A DNA stretch of 64,000 nt from an uncultured Prevotellaceae bacterium (GTDB lineage: Bacteria > Bacteroidota > Bacteroidia > Bacteroidales > Bacteroidaceae): positions 1 to 64,000 of the forward strand of contig ONCQ01000031.1 of NCBI GenBank assembly GCA_900316355.1, in the 5' to 3' direction. Below are positions 48,570 to 56,028 of this stretch, one piece after another. Both the position numbers and the translations under genes were made by a program. How positions within the stretch are numbered: the stretch's first letter is position 1; each line of letters opens with the position of its first letter. The notes beneath the pieces were generated by a model. It did no database searches and was not told the DNA's origin. It saw only the letters and a program-made list of their open reading frames with translations.

Positions 48570-49364
48570 ATGAACAAAAAGATTCTCTTTTTTGTGGCCG
48601 CATTCATGCTGGTTGCAAACGTTGCTAAAGCACAGGACGAAGATGACAACTACATCTTCACGCATCTCGGTGCCGGCCTCTCTCTCGGTCTGGACGGTAT
48701 CGGCGTCGAAGTCGCCGCTCCCTGTACCCCTTATTTAGGTATCCGCGCGGGTATCAGCTTTATCCCCAAGATTAACATCAAGAACATCAATTTCGATTAT
48801 ACAAGAAAAGGAATTGATGGTAAGGGTAAGGTAGATGCTGCTTTCAAGAAAATAGACGGCAAGCTCTTGTTTGATGCCTATCCTTTTGGCAATAAGTACT
48901 CTTTCCACGTCACAGCTGGTCTCTTCATTGGTAACAATGATCTTGCTACAGCTCAGGTTTGGGAAGACTCTGAAGCACCTTTCGATGGTTATGTTATTCC
49001 TGAATCGAACAACCCTAATAATTATGTTGTTGAAGCTGGCCCCTCTAGTGCAAGCAATAAGAGCATCAAGGCGCGGGTGAAATACAATGTGGTGAAGCCA
49101 TATGTGGGCATCGGTTTTGGCCGTATGGTTCCGAAACCCAATAAGCGTGTGGGCGTCAGCTGCGACATAGGTGTACAATTCCATGGAAAACCCAGCCTTC
49201 AGGCCTATTCATGGGAAGGTAAAAAGTACTTAGATGTCACGGCTGGCGATATCAAGAGCCTTCTGGATGAGAAAGGCTCCACCATTGATGACGTCTATAA
49301 GTACAAGGATAAGTTTATAGTATGGCCTGTCATTAACATTCGTATTACTGGCCGTATCTTCTAA
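48570..49364 (+). CDS. Outer-membrane-type beta-barrel protein, 264 aa
   Basis: A signal peptide (ILFFVAAFMLVANVAKAQ) is followed by a Gly-rich, beta-strand pattern: HLGAGLSLGLDGIGVEV, YSFHVTAGLFIGN, KPYVGIGFGRMVP and a final strand FIVWPVINIRITGRIF ending in Phe. This is the usual form of a small outer-membrane barrel in Bacteroidales. The ligand is unknown. The lipoprotein gene that follows 35 bp later is probably in the same transcript, after the promoter at 48502. Confidence 0.68.
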   Translation: MNKKILFFVAAFMLVANVAKAQDEDDNYIFTHLGAGLSLGLDGIGVEVAAPCTPYLGIRAGISFIPKINIKNINFDYTRKGIDGKGKVDAAFKKIDGKLLFDAYPFGNKYSFHVTAGLFIGNNDLATAQVWEDSEAPFDGYVIPESNNPNNYVVEAGPSSASNKSIKARVKYNVVKPYVGIGFGRMVPKPNKRVGVSCDIGVQFHGKPSLQAYSWEGKKYLDVTAGDIKSLLDEKGSTIDDVYKYKDKFIVWPVINIRITGRIF

Positions 49365-49399
49365 TATGACTTTTGTTAAACAGTTAAACATTATTAATC

Positions 49400-50332
49400 A
49401 TGAAAATTCAGAAAATCTTTTGGGCCTTGATGGTGGCTGTGCTGCCTTTTGGCTTTACTGCATGTAGCAGCGATGATGAAGAAGGTGGTGCAGATAGCGG
49501 AACCGTACAGCTTAGCACACCTGTGAACAAGAGTGTTGAAGGACAATATGTTGTCCAAAATGGTCCCAGGGTGAACGTCAATGCCAGTAACACCATCACG
49601 CTGGCCATTCCCAAAAAGCAGGGACTGGTCAAGGCTTTCACTCGTGCAGATGGTGATGTAGAGTATGAGTATGTCGTTGGTTCCTACACAAAGAGCGGCG
49701 ACACCTACACCATCACAGTTGGCGGTTCGGTATGGGGTAGTGTGACCATCACTCCTGCTGGTGAAGGCAAGTATCAAATAGAAATCGCTCCTAAGGATGC
49801 TGAGCCCATCGTTGCTGAGGCCACCAAGACAGCTCCAGTAGCTTCCGGCGAGACAACTGACAATCTCTGCCGCACATGGAAGGCCTATGAAATCCGCATC
49901 GAAGTGCTTCGTCCCGGTGCAACCTCATGGATTGGCAAGAAGGCAACCCCCGACTTCGAAGATGTCAAGAAGAAAGTAGAGGAAGAAGGCTGCGAAGTTG
50001 ACGATGACTTTGGCAATGGCTATGAGCTTGAGCGCATCAGCTTCGACAATGCAGGTGGCTTTACCATCGGCTTCAATCAGGCCAAGAACCCCGATGCTAA
50101 GCCCTACGTCGGTGCTTGGTCATGGCGTGATCAAGCAGCTGGCACCCTTCACTACACATGGGCCGACAAAGATATGGGTAACTCCTATGAGACCGGTGAT
50201 GCGCAGGTGGAGTTCAAGACGGTTGATAACACTCCTGAGTGCTGGCTCAACCTGAACTCAACCATTAAGAGCACAAAAGACGATAAAGAATATGCAGTGA
50301 AACTCAAGATTTGCATGCGCGAGCTTAAGTAA
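49400..50332 (+). CDS. Lipoprotein of unknown function, 310 aa
   Basis: A lipoprotein signal ends in VLPFGFTAC (Cys22), followed by the acidic SSDDEEGG stretch often seen on surface lipoproteins of this phylum (a surface-export-like signal). The body begins with a beta-rich region (TYTITVGGSVWGSVTITPAG) and ends with another (VKLKICMREL). A Cys pair at the middle, LCRTWKAYEI and EEGCEVDDD, could form a disulfide. No function is recognised. It follows the barrel gene and precedes a terminator. Confidence 0.65.
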   Translation: MKIQKIFWALMVAVLPFGFTACSSDDEEGGADSGTVQLSTPVNKSVEGQYVVQNGPRVNVNASNTITLAIPKKQGLVKAFTRADGDVEYEYVVGSYTKSGDTYTITVGGSVWGSVTITPAGEGKYQIEIAPKDAEPIVAEATKTAPVASGETTDNLCRTWKAYEIRIEVLRPGATSWIGKKATPDFEDVKKKVEEEGCEVDDDFGNGYELERISFDNAGGFTIGFNQAKNPDAKPYVGAWSWRDQAAGTLHYTWADKDMGNSYETGDAQVEFKTVDNTPECWLNLNSTIKSTKDDKEYAVKLKICMRELK

Positions 50333-50357
50333 GCAAACTCTTTTCGCCTATTTAATA

Positions 50358-50398
50358 CAAGCGCCCCGCTCTCGCCTGAGAGTGGGGCGCTTGTTTGA
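50358..50398 (+). terminator. Hairpin terminator after the 49400 gene
   Basis: CAAGCGCCCCGCTCTC pairs with GAGAGTGGGGCGCTTG (one G-U) around a short loop, followed by TTTGA. Confidence 0.75.
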
Positions 50399-50420
50399 GA
50401 TGCGGTAGGGTGTGATGGAA

Positions 50421-50482
50421 TTTGCCATAAATGGCAAAACCATTTGCCACTGATGGCAAAAGCATTTGCCATGTGTGGCAAA
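50421..50482. repeat. Three 18-bp palindromes with 22-bp period
   Basis: TTTGCCATAAATGGCAAA (50421-50438), TTTGCCACTGATGGCAAA (50443-50460) and TTTGCCATGTGTGGCAAA (50465-50482) start 22 bp apart. Their arms (TTTGCCA/TGGCAAA) are identical and the four central bases vary. They lie between convergent genes and two hairpins. Confidence 0.85.
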
Positions 50483-50486
50483 AGCA

Positions 50487-50526
50487 ATAAGACTGCACTC
50501 TTATCGGCGTAAGAGTGCAGTCTTAT
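50487..50526. terminator. Perfect 17-bp hairpin, probably bidirectional terminator
   Basis: ATAAGACTGCACTCTTA pairs perfectly with TAAGAGTGCAGTCTTAT around a 6-nt loop, 25 bp beyond the DUF3276 stop on the minus strand. Confidence 0.7.
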
Positions 50527-50551
50527 CTTTGTAGGGGTTGGCCGTATCGGC

Positions 50552-50890
50552 TTAGAACTCCAGTCCGTCGAGCTGTATGTCGTTGCGGGGCTCGTCGGGG
50601 CGCTGCTCTACGGGGCCGTTCTGGTCGTAGATGAACTTGATGGCGTCTGCCAGTCCGTTGGTGAACTTCTCGAAGTCTTCGGGATAGATGAAAATCTTGT
50701 GCTTCTCGTAGTTGAACTGCGGCATGTCGGGATCGCCGCTGACGATTTTCTTGCTCTCTGTGAGTGACAGGTACATGTCGCCACGGCTGTTCTGCTTCAC
50801 GTCAACATAGTAGATTCTCTTTCCTGCTTTGATGGAGCGCGAGAAAAGAATCTCCTTCTCGCCGTGGCCAAATGAGTTGTTTTCTTTCAT
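50552..50890 (-). CDS. DUF3276 family protein (PUR-alpha-like nucleic-acid binding)
   Basis: The 112-aa protein has EILFSRSIKAGKRIYYVDVK and GDMYLSLTESKKI followed by KIFIYPEDFEKFTNGL, which match the DUF3276 family of Bacteroidetes. Those proteins have the PUR repeat fold and bind single-stranded nucleic acids. No signal peptide is present. It is monocistronic and divergent from nusB, with which it shares a 160-bp upstream region. Confidence 0.82.
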   Translation of the reverse strand: MKENNSFGHGEKEILFSRSIKAGKRIYYVDVKQNSRGDMYLSLTESKKIVSGDPDMPQFNYEKHKIFIYPEDFEKFTNGLADAIKFIYDQNGPVEQRPDEPRNDIQLDGLEF

Positions 50891-51013
50891 GTTTGATGGT
50901 GTTTTTTGCTTTTTCTTGCGTTTTTGTGTGCCAAAATTAGAGATAAATTGCCAAACAACACAAAAAATGATGAAAAAAGTGCTACAGTCGGCTGTATTTT
51001 GCCCGAGAATGTG

Positions 51014-51021
51014 TATTTTTG
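51014..51021 (+). promoter_or_regulatory. -7 element TATTTTTG for the nusB operon
   Basis: TATTTTTG at 51014-51021 fits the consensus, 32 bp before the nusB ATG. No TTTG at the optimal distance. Confidence 0.5.
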
Positions 51022-51052
51022 CACGTCAAAACAAAGAAAGTAAGAACATATT

Positions 51053-52084
51053 ATGATTAATAGAGAACTGATTCGACTGAAAGTGGTCCAACTTTCATAC
51101 GCCTATTACCAGAATGGCAGCCACAAGTTGGATGCGGCCGAAAATGATTTGTTCACCAGCCTGTCCAAGGCGTACGACCTATACCTTTATATGTTGTCGC
51201 TGATGGTGGAGGTGACGCGCATCGCCGAGCGTATGTATCTGGCGGGTGTGCAGCGTGCCGAACGCCTAGGGGAGAAGGAGATGCCGAATCCGCGTTTCGT
51301 CAATAATCAGTTCATCGCCCAACTGCGCGTGAACCACCAATTGCTGGATTTCACCGAGAACCAGAAGAAAACATGGGCCAACGATGAGGACTTCGTGCGT
51401 CGCACCTACAAGCTAATCACCGAGAGTGAGGACTATAAGGAGTGGATGGAGCGCACGGATGCGCCCACCTATGACGAGGACCGCGAGCTGTGGCGTCGTC
51501 TCTACAAGTCGGTGCTGATAGATGATGAGGACTTGGATCAGACGCTGGAGGAGAAAAGCATCTTCTGGAACGATGACCGCCATATCGTGGACACCTTCGT
51601 GCTGAAGACCATCAAGCGCTTTGAGAAGAAGAACGGCGCGCATCAGGAGCTGCTGCCGGAATACCGCGACGAGGAGGACCGTGAGTTCGCGCGCCGCCTG
51701 TTCCGCGCCTCCATGCTGGGTGCTGACAACTACAGGATGCTGATTCAGCAGTCGCTGCACAACTGGGAGTTGGATCGTCTGGCGCTGATGGACTTGCTGG
51801 TGATGCAGACGGCGCTGGCCGAGATGCTCACCTTCCCGAACATCCCGCTCACCGTGACCATCAACGAGTATGTCGATATCTCCAAATACTACTCCACGCC
51901 TCGCAGCGGCGGCTACATCAACGGCATGCTGGATGCGATGGCGCGCCGCCTCATCGAGGAGGGCAAGCTGAAGAAGGAGCTCCCCGAGGGACGCCGGAAG
52001 GGGAAAGCTGAGGTAGAGGGGAAGAATGAGGTTGAGTCGGGAACCGGAGCCGAGGGCGAGACGACGGCCGACAATGAAGCGTAA
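51053..52084 (+). CDS. nusB: Transcription antitermination factor NusB (long Bacteroidetes form)
   Basis: MINRELIRLKVVQLSYAYYQ at the start is the Bacteroidetes NusB N-terminus. The C-terminal third, LDRLALMDLLVMQTALAEML and TVTINEYVDISKYYSTPRSGGYINGMLD, matches the NusB core that binds boxA RNA with NusE/S10. The protein (343 aa) is much longer than the 139-aa E. coli form because of an N-terminal helical extension usual in this phylum. An extra Gly/Glu/Lys-rich tail ends it. It leads the run nusB-yajC-ybbR-coaE-DUF5606. Confidence 0.92.
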   Translation: MINRELIRLKVVQLSYAYYQNGSHKLDAAENDLFTSLSKAYDLYLYMLSLMVEVTRIAERMYLAGVQRAERLGEKEMPNPRFVNNQFIAQLRVNHQLLDFTENQKKTWANDEDFVRRTYKLITESEDYKEWMERTDAPTYDEDRELWRRLYKSVLIDDEDLDQTLEEKSIFWNDDRHIVDTFVLKTIKRFEKKNGAHQELLPEYRDEEDREFARRLFRASMLGADNYRMLIQQSLHNWELDRLALMDLLVMQTALAEMLTFPNIPLTVTINEYVDISKYYSTPRSGGYINGMLDAMARRLIEEGKLKKELPEGRRKGKAEVEGKNEVESGTGAEGETTADNEA

Positions 52085-52113
52085 TTATTCACTAAAAACA
52101 TAACAACACAACC

Positions 52114-52434
52114 ATGCGAACGCTTACAGTATTATTACAGGCACAGGGCGACGGCGGTATGGGCATGATTCTGATGCTCGTGGCGATGTTTGCCATCATG
52201 TATTTCTTCATGATCCGCCCGCAGCAGAAGAAGCAGAAAGAACTCCAGAACTTCCGCAAGAGCATCGAGAAGGGACAGGAGATTGTCACCGCTGGCGGCA
52301 TCTACGGCGTCGTCCGCGAGATTGACGATGTCAACAATGTCCTCATCGTGGAAGTGGCCAGTGGCGTGCGGCTGCGCGTTGACCGCAATTCGGTCTTTGC
52401 CACAGCTCAGGCTACGGAGAACTATTCCAAGTAA
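52114..52434 (+). CDS. yajC: Preprotein translocase subunit YajC
   Basis: The 106-aa protein has one membrane helix (GMILMLVAMFAIMYFFMI) immediately followed by RPQQKKQKELQNF and VTAGGIYGVVREID, the YajC signature. It associates with SecDF in the inner membrane and supports protein export. It lies 29 bp after nusB and 15 bp before the ybbR-like gene. Confidence 0.93.
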   Translation: MRTLTVLLQAQGDGGMGMILMLVAMFAIMYFFMIRPQQKKQKELQNFRKSIEKGQEIVTAGGIYGVVREIDDVNNVLIVEVASGVRLRVDRNSVFATAQATENYSK

Positions 52435-52449
52435 AACGTCCTCCGGCGT

Positions 52450-53445
52450 ATGGATCGCGAGCGGCTGCAGAACCTGTGGGAGAATGTCCAATCGTCTCTG
52501 ACTCGTAAGTTGGGTAGGGAGGCGTTGGTGTTCACCTTCTTTCTGGCCATATCGACCGTCTTCTGGTTGCTGCAGACCCTGCGCGATGACTATGAGATGG
52601 AGGTGGCGGTGCCTGTGGCGCTGGTGAATGTGCCGGAAGGAACAGTCATCACACAGGAGCTGCCGGACAAGATTATCGTGAAGCTGAAAGACCGCGGCTC
52701 CACGCTGATGCAGTACTATTTCGACACCTTCGAGACCGTGGAGTTCGACTTCGAGCGCCACGATGTAGGCAACGACTTCGGGCATGTCGTGATATCGCAT
52801 GCCGAGGTGCAGAAGCATCTGCAGCCGCTCATGGAGATGACTACGCGTATCCTCGGTGTCCACCCAGACACGTTGGATTACTACTACACGCGCGGCGTGC
52901 AGCGCCGGCTGCCCGTCACCTTCCGCGGCCATCTGGAAACTACATCCAACTACTACCTCGAGAAGGTGACACTCACGCCGGACTCCGTGACGGTGTGGGG
53001 GAGTGAAGCGTTGCTGGATTCTCTGACATCGGTATCCACGGCGACCACGAACCTCACTAATCTCTCTTCCAACCTGGATCAGGTGGTGCCTGTCGCTGTG
53101 GAGCGCGGCATGAAGGTGATGCCGGAGGAGGTAACCCTGCACGCTGATGTGGACATTGCGGTGGAGAAGCGTGTGCGCGTGCCCATCGTGGGCACCAACT
53201 TCCCCGCCGGCTACCTGCTGCGAACCTTCCCCTCGTCGGCGGTCGTCTCCTTCCGCGTTGGCAGCAAAGCCTACCGGAGCATCACCGAGGCGAACTTCGT
53301 GCTGACGGCCACCTATGAGGAACTCCTCTCACAGCCCGACTCCATGTTACACCTGCAGTTGCGCTCCATCCCTGAGGGCGTCTCGCATGTGACCATCACT
53401 CCCAATCAGGTGCAGTACCTGATAGAACAGACTGAGAACGAATGA
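52450..53445 (+). CDS. YbbR-like domain protein
   Basis: The 331-aa protein has one membrane helix near residue 25-42 (EALVFTFFLAISTVFWLLQTL) and repeated YbbR-type beta domains outside (VPVALVNVPEGTVITQELPD; LTPDSVTVWGS; VRVPIVGTNFPAGYLLRTFP). In Firmicutes YbbR (CdaR) proteins regulate the c-di-AMP cyclase CdaA; the role in Bacteroidales is not established. It overlaps coaE by 4 bp (ATGA). Confidence 0.82.
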   Translation: MDRERLQNLWENVQSSLTRKLGREALVFTFFLAISTVFWLLQTLRDDYEMEVAVPVALVNVPEGTVITQELPDKIIVKLKDRGSTLMQYYFDTFETVEFDFERHDVGNDFGHVVISHAEVQKHLQPLMEMTTRILGVHPDTLDYYYTRGVQRRLPVTFRGHLETTSNYYLEKVTLTPDSVTVWGSEALLDSLTSVSTATTNLTNLSSNLDQVVPVAVERGMKVMPEEVTLHADVDIAVEKRVRVPIVGTNFPAGYLLRTFPSSAVVSFRVGSKAYRSITEANFVLTATYEELLSQPDSMLHLQLRSIPEGVSHVTITPNQVQYLIEQTENE

Positions 53446-54026
53446 GAATCGGGGTCACAGGTGGAATCGGCTGTGGCAAGTCGTATGTCTGCCACCTCTT
53501 ACAGACGCTGTCGGGGATGCCTCTCTATGACTGCGACAGCGAGGCAAAACGGCTGATGCAAGCCTCCGCATCGCTGCGCCGGCAGTTGCAGGCGCTGGTG
53601 GGAGAGGAGGTCTATGATGCCGGCGGGCATCTGGACAAGGCTGTCATGAGTCGCTATCTCTTTGCTGATGCAGAGCACGCGGCCAAGGTCAATGCCATCG
53701 TGCATCCTGCGGTGAAGGCGGACTTCCTGGCGTGGGCAGAGCGGCAGGCTGCTGATGTGCTCATGGAGAGCGCCATCCTTGTGGAGGCCGGATTCCGCGA
53801 TGTCGTGGACTACCTCGTGGTGGTGGACGCGCCGCTGGAACTGCGCATCGAGAGAGCGATGCAGCGCGATGGTGCCAGCCGCCAGCAGGTGGAGGCCCGT
53901 ATCCGCCAGCAGGCCGACCCCGCAATCCTGCTCCAACAGGCCGACTTCATCGTTGTCAATGATGGTCGAGATCTCGCCCCTCAACTGGTGGACATCCCGT
54001 TTATGAACTTCAACAACTTACAATAA
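53442..54026 (+). CDS. coaE: Dephospho-CoA kinase
   Basis: MRIGVTGGIGCGKSYVCHLL is the P-loop start of CoaE, followed by DCDSEAKRLM, HPAVKADFL and the LID-region RIERAMQRDG. It phosphorylates dephospho-CoA to give coenzyme A in the cytosol. The ATG overlaps the ybbR-like stop by 4 bp. The 194-aa length is normal. Confidence 0.94.
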   Translation: MRIGVTGGIGCGKSYVCHLLQTLSGMPLYDCDSEAKRLMQASASLRRQLQALVGEEVYDAGGHLDKAVMSRYLFADAEHAAKVNAIVHPAVKADFLAWAERQAADVLMESAILVEAGFRDVVDYLVVVDAPLELRIERAMQRDGASRQQVEARIRQQADPAILLQQADFIVVNDGRDLAPQLVDIPFMNFNNLQ

Positions 54027-54035
54027 TATCAGATT

Positions 54036-54470
54036 ATGTTAGAAACCATTTTAGCTATTGCAGGCAAGCCCGGACTTTACAAGCTCGTGTCCCGTGGCAA
54101 CCGCAGCCTGATTGTCGAGAGCATCGACGACAAACACCAACGTTTCCCGGCGTTCCAGACCGACCGTGTGATTTCTCTCGCTGACATCGCCATGTACACT
54201 GACGAGGAGGAGATTCCCTTGGCTGATGTCCTGACCAACCTGAAGAAGAAGGAAAAGGGCGCTGTGTGCAGCCTCGACTACAAGAAAGCCTCCAAGGACC
54301 AACTCTTCGACTACTTTGCCGAGGTGCTGCCCAGCTTCGACCGCGACCGCGTGCACCCTTCCGATGTGAAGAAGCTCTTGCAATGGTACAACATCCTCAT
54401 TGCTGCCGGTCTCGACGATTTCTCGAAGATGGCACCTACGGAGGGTGACAATATCGACAACCGCAAGTAA
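54036..54470 (+). CDS. DUF5606 family protein
   Basis: The 144-aa protein begins MLETILAIAGKPGLYKLVS and contains VESIDDKHQRFPAF and CSLDYKKASKDQLFDYFAEVLP, which match my memory of DUF5606 proteins of Bacteroidetes. They are encoded with coaE in this order in many genomes; function unknown. No membrane segment. Its stop codon lies inside a 29-bp perfect hairpin shared with the convergent sialidase gene. Confidence 0.82.
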   Translation: MLETILAIAGKPGLYKLVSRGNRSLIVESIDDKHQRFPAFQTDRVISLADIAMYTDEEEIPLADVLTNLKKKEKGAVCSLDYKKASKDQLFDYFAEVLPSFDRDRVHPSDVKKLLQWYNILIAAGLDDFSKMAPTEGDNIDNRK

Positions 54471-54525
54471 GTAAAATAGCAGAGGAGCCCGGCACCGCCG
54501 GGCTCCTCTGCTATTTTACTTACTT
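54465..54525. terminator. 29-bp perfect hairpin holding both convergent stop codons
   Basis: The arms 54465-54493 and 54497-54525 are perfectly complementary with a 3-nt ACC loop. The plus-strand TAA (54468-54470) and the minus-strand TAA (54520-54522) mirror each other within it. It should terminate transcription in both directions. Confidence 0.88.
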
Positions 54526-55764
54526 GTATTGTCCAAGGGTAATCTCCGCAATCGTCAGTGGCACATACACCATATCGTAGCCGTTGCCGTTCTCGCTTTC
54601 TTCATAGAAGAAACCGATGCGGCCGTCCTTCTGCAAGGTCATGGTGGAGTAGGCGGAAGTGGTTGTTGACACCTGCAGGCCTTTGGTCCAGTTGTGGGCG
54701 AAGGCGCGCGGCGAGTAGATGCCGTTGGGGACAATCTCTTTGAACCAGATGCCCACGTCGCAGCGTTTCTCACCGCAGGGCAGGGATTGCAGCATCAGTT
54801 TCACGGGGCGTTTGCTGGATGCCTCGACAGCATCTACCAGCATGATTTCGCCGTTGCAGGAGTTGGCTCCAACCTTGATGCCACCCGGGACATCGTGGGA
54901 GGCTACGCAGGTGCCCCAGGTGCCTTCTTCTTGGTTGTTGCGGATGTCCTTGAAATGGAAGACGTTGAAGAAACGGCCGTACCACTTGCGCGAGGAGAGG
55001 ATGACATCGCCGTTGGGCAACTCCTCGGCCTTCGGCTCGTCGCCGTCGATGCAGGGGCTGTCGTGGCCGTCCAGCGTCGTGCCGCCCAGCACTGTCCAAT
55101 GCTGCCCGAAGTCGTCGCTATAGATGATGTAATTGCAGGCTACATCCTTGTCGTCCATCTGTGTGCGCGTCAGCACAGAGCAGTATAGGCGGTAGTACTT
55201 GTCCTTCTTCACGACGCGGCTCTGCATGATACGCCCGGATCCGATGAACATGGTGCGCGTGTGGGGGAGCATCGTGTAGAAAGCGTCCGTGACATCTTCC
55301 GCCTTTGTCCATGACTTGCCGCCATCTGGGCTGTACCATCGGGCGATGCGGTTGGGGTTCGCGCGCGTACCTTTAAAATATGGGGTGCAGCCAGTCACGG
55401 ACATGCACAGGATGCGATTGCTGCAGCGGTCGGCCACCACAGCCGCATCGCCGTATCCGCAGTCGGCGGCACCGTCAATGCCCGAACCACGCTGGATGAC
55501 GGTGTCGGCAGACCAGGTGCGGCCGTTATTCTTGCTCGTGCGGGCTACCATGTCTATCTTGCCAAAGCCGATGTCAAAGCCGCAGTATCTGCGGTCAGCG
55601 ATGGCAAGCAGGTGCCCTTTCTTCGTGGTCACGATAGCGGGGATGCGGTAGGGTACTTGATAAGCATCGTAGGTTTTGAACAACACCTGCGGTGCCGTCT
55701 TGGTTTGTGCCGTGCAGGCGAATGCGGCCAGCAAGCACACGATGGCGGAAATGAAGCGTTTCAT
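54520..55764 (-). CDS. Exo-alpha-sialidase (GH33-like), secreted
   Basis: The 414-aa protein has a signal peptide (SAIVCLLAAFACTAQ) and a sialidase propeller. YRIPAIVTTKKGHLLAIADRR replaces the classical FRIP arginine motif with YRIP. Asp-box-like turns are SKNNGRTW, SPDGGKSW and SDDFGQHW. Further arginines lie in MLPHTRTMFI and NGIYSPRAFAHN. It would release terminal sialic acids from glycans. It is monocistronic. No other sialic-acid genes are nearby, so it may instead be a related sialidase-fold enzyme with another substrate. Confidence 0.8.
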   Translation of the reverse strand: MKRFISAIVCLLAAFACTAQTKTAPQVLFKTYDAYQVPYRIPAIVTTKKGHLLAIADRRYCGFDIGFGKIDMVARTSKNNGRTWSADTVIQRGSGIDGAADCGYGDAAVVADRCSNRILCMSVTGCTPYFKGTRANPNRIARWYSPDGGKSWTKAEDVTDAFYTMLPHTRTMFIGSGRIMQSRVVKKDKYYRLYCSVLTRTQMDDKDVACNYIIYSDDFGQHWTVLGGTTLDGHDSPCIDGDEPKAEELPNGDVILSSRKWYGRFFNVFHFKDIRNNQEEGTWGTCVASHDVPGGIKVGANSCNGEIMLVDAVEASSKRPVKLMLQSLPCGEKRCDVGIWFKEIVPNGIYSPRAFAHNWTKGLQVSTTTSAYSTMTLQKDGRIGFFYEESENGNGYDMVYVPLTIAEITLGQYK

Positions 55765-55991
55765 GATGAGGTTGTCGTTATGTGTAAGTTAGTGAGGTGT
55801 TCTTTTGCAATGCTCGGCAAAGTTACAACTAATATTTGAACTGCCAAAACATTTTGCCCTTCCATACGTGAAAAGCGCGTGTTTTCTCCTTGAATAAGTG
55901 TGTTGGTTGTACACAATGTGCAAATATGAAGCATAAATACCCTTGATTATGTTAAGGATGTTAAAAATACAAATGATATAGGCACCCTTGA

Positions 55992-56023
55992 TTTGGCCAT
56001 CTCGGCAATAGCCTCTACCTTTG
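55992..56023 (+). promoter_or_regulatory. rprX promoter (TTTG-N20-TACCTTTG)
   Basis: TTTG at 55992-55995 and TACCTTTG at 56016-56023 are 20 bp apart. The expected transcription start falls on or within 1-2 nt of the ATG at 56029, so the mRNA is probably leaderless. Confidence 0.8.
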
Positions 56024-56028
56024 CAGGC

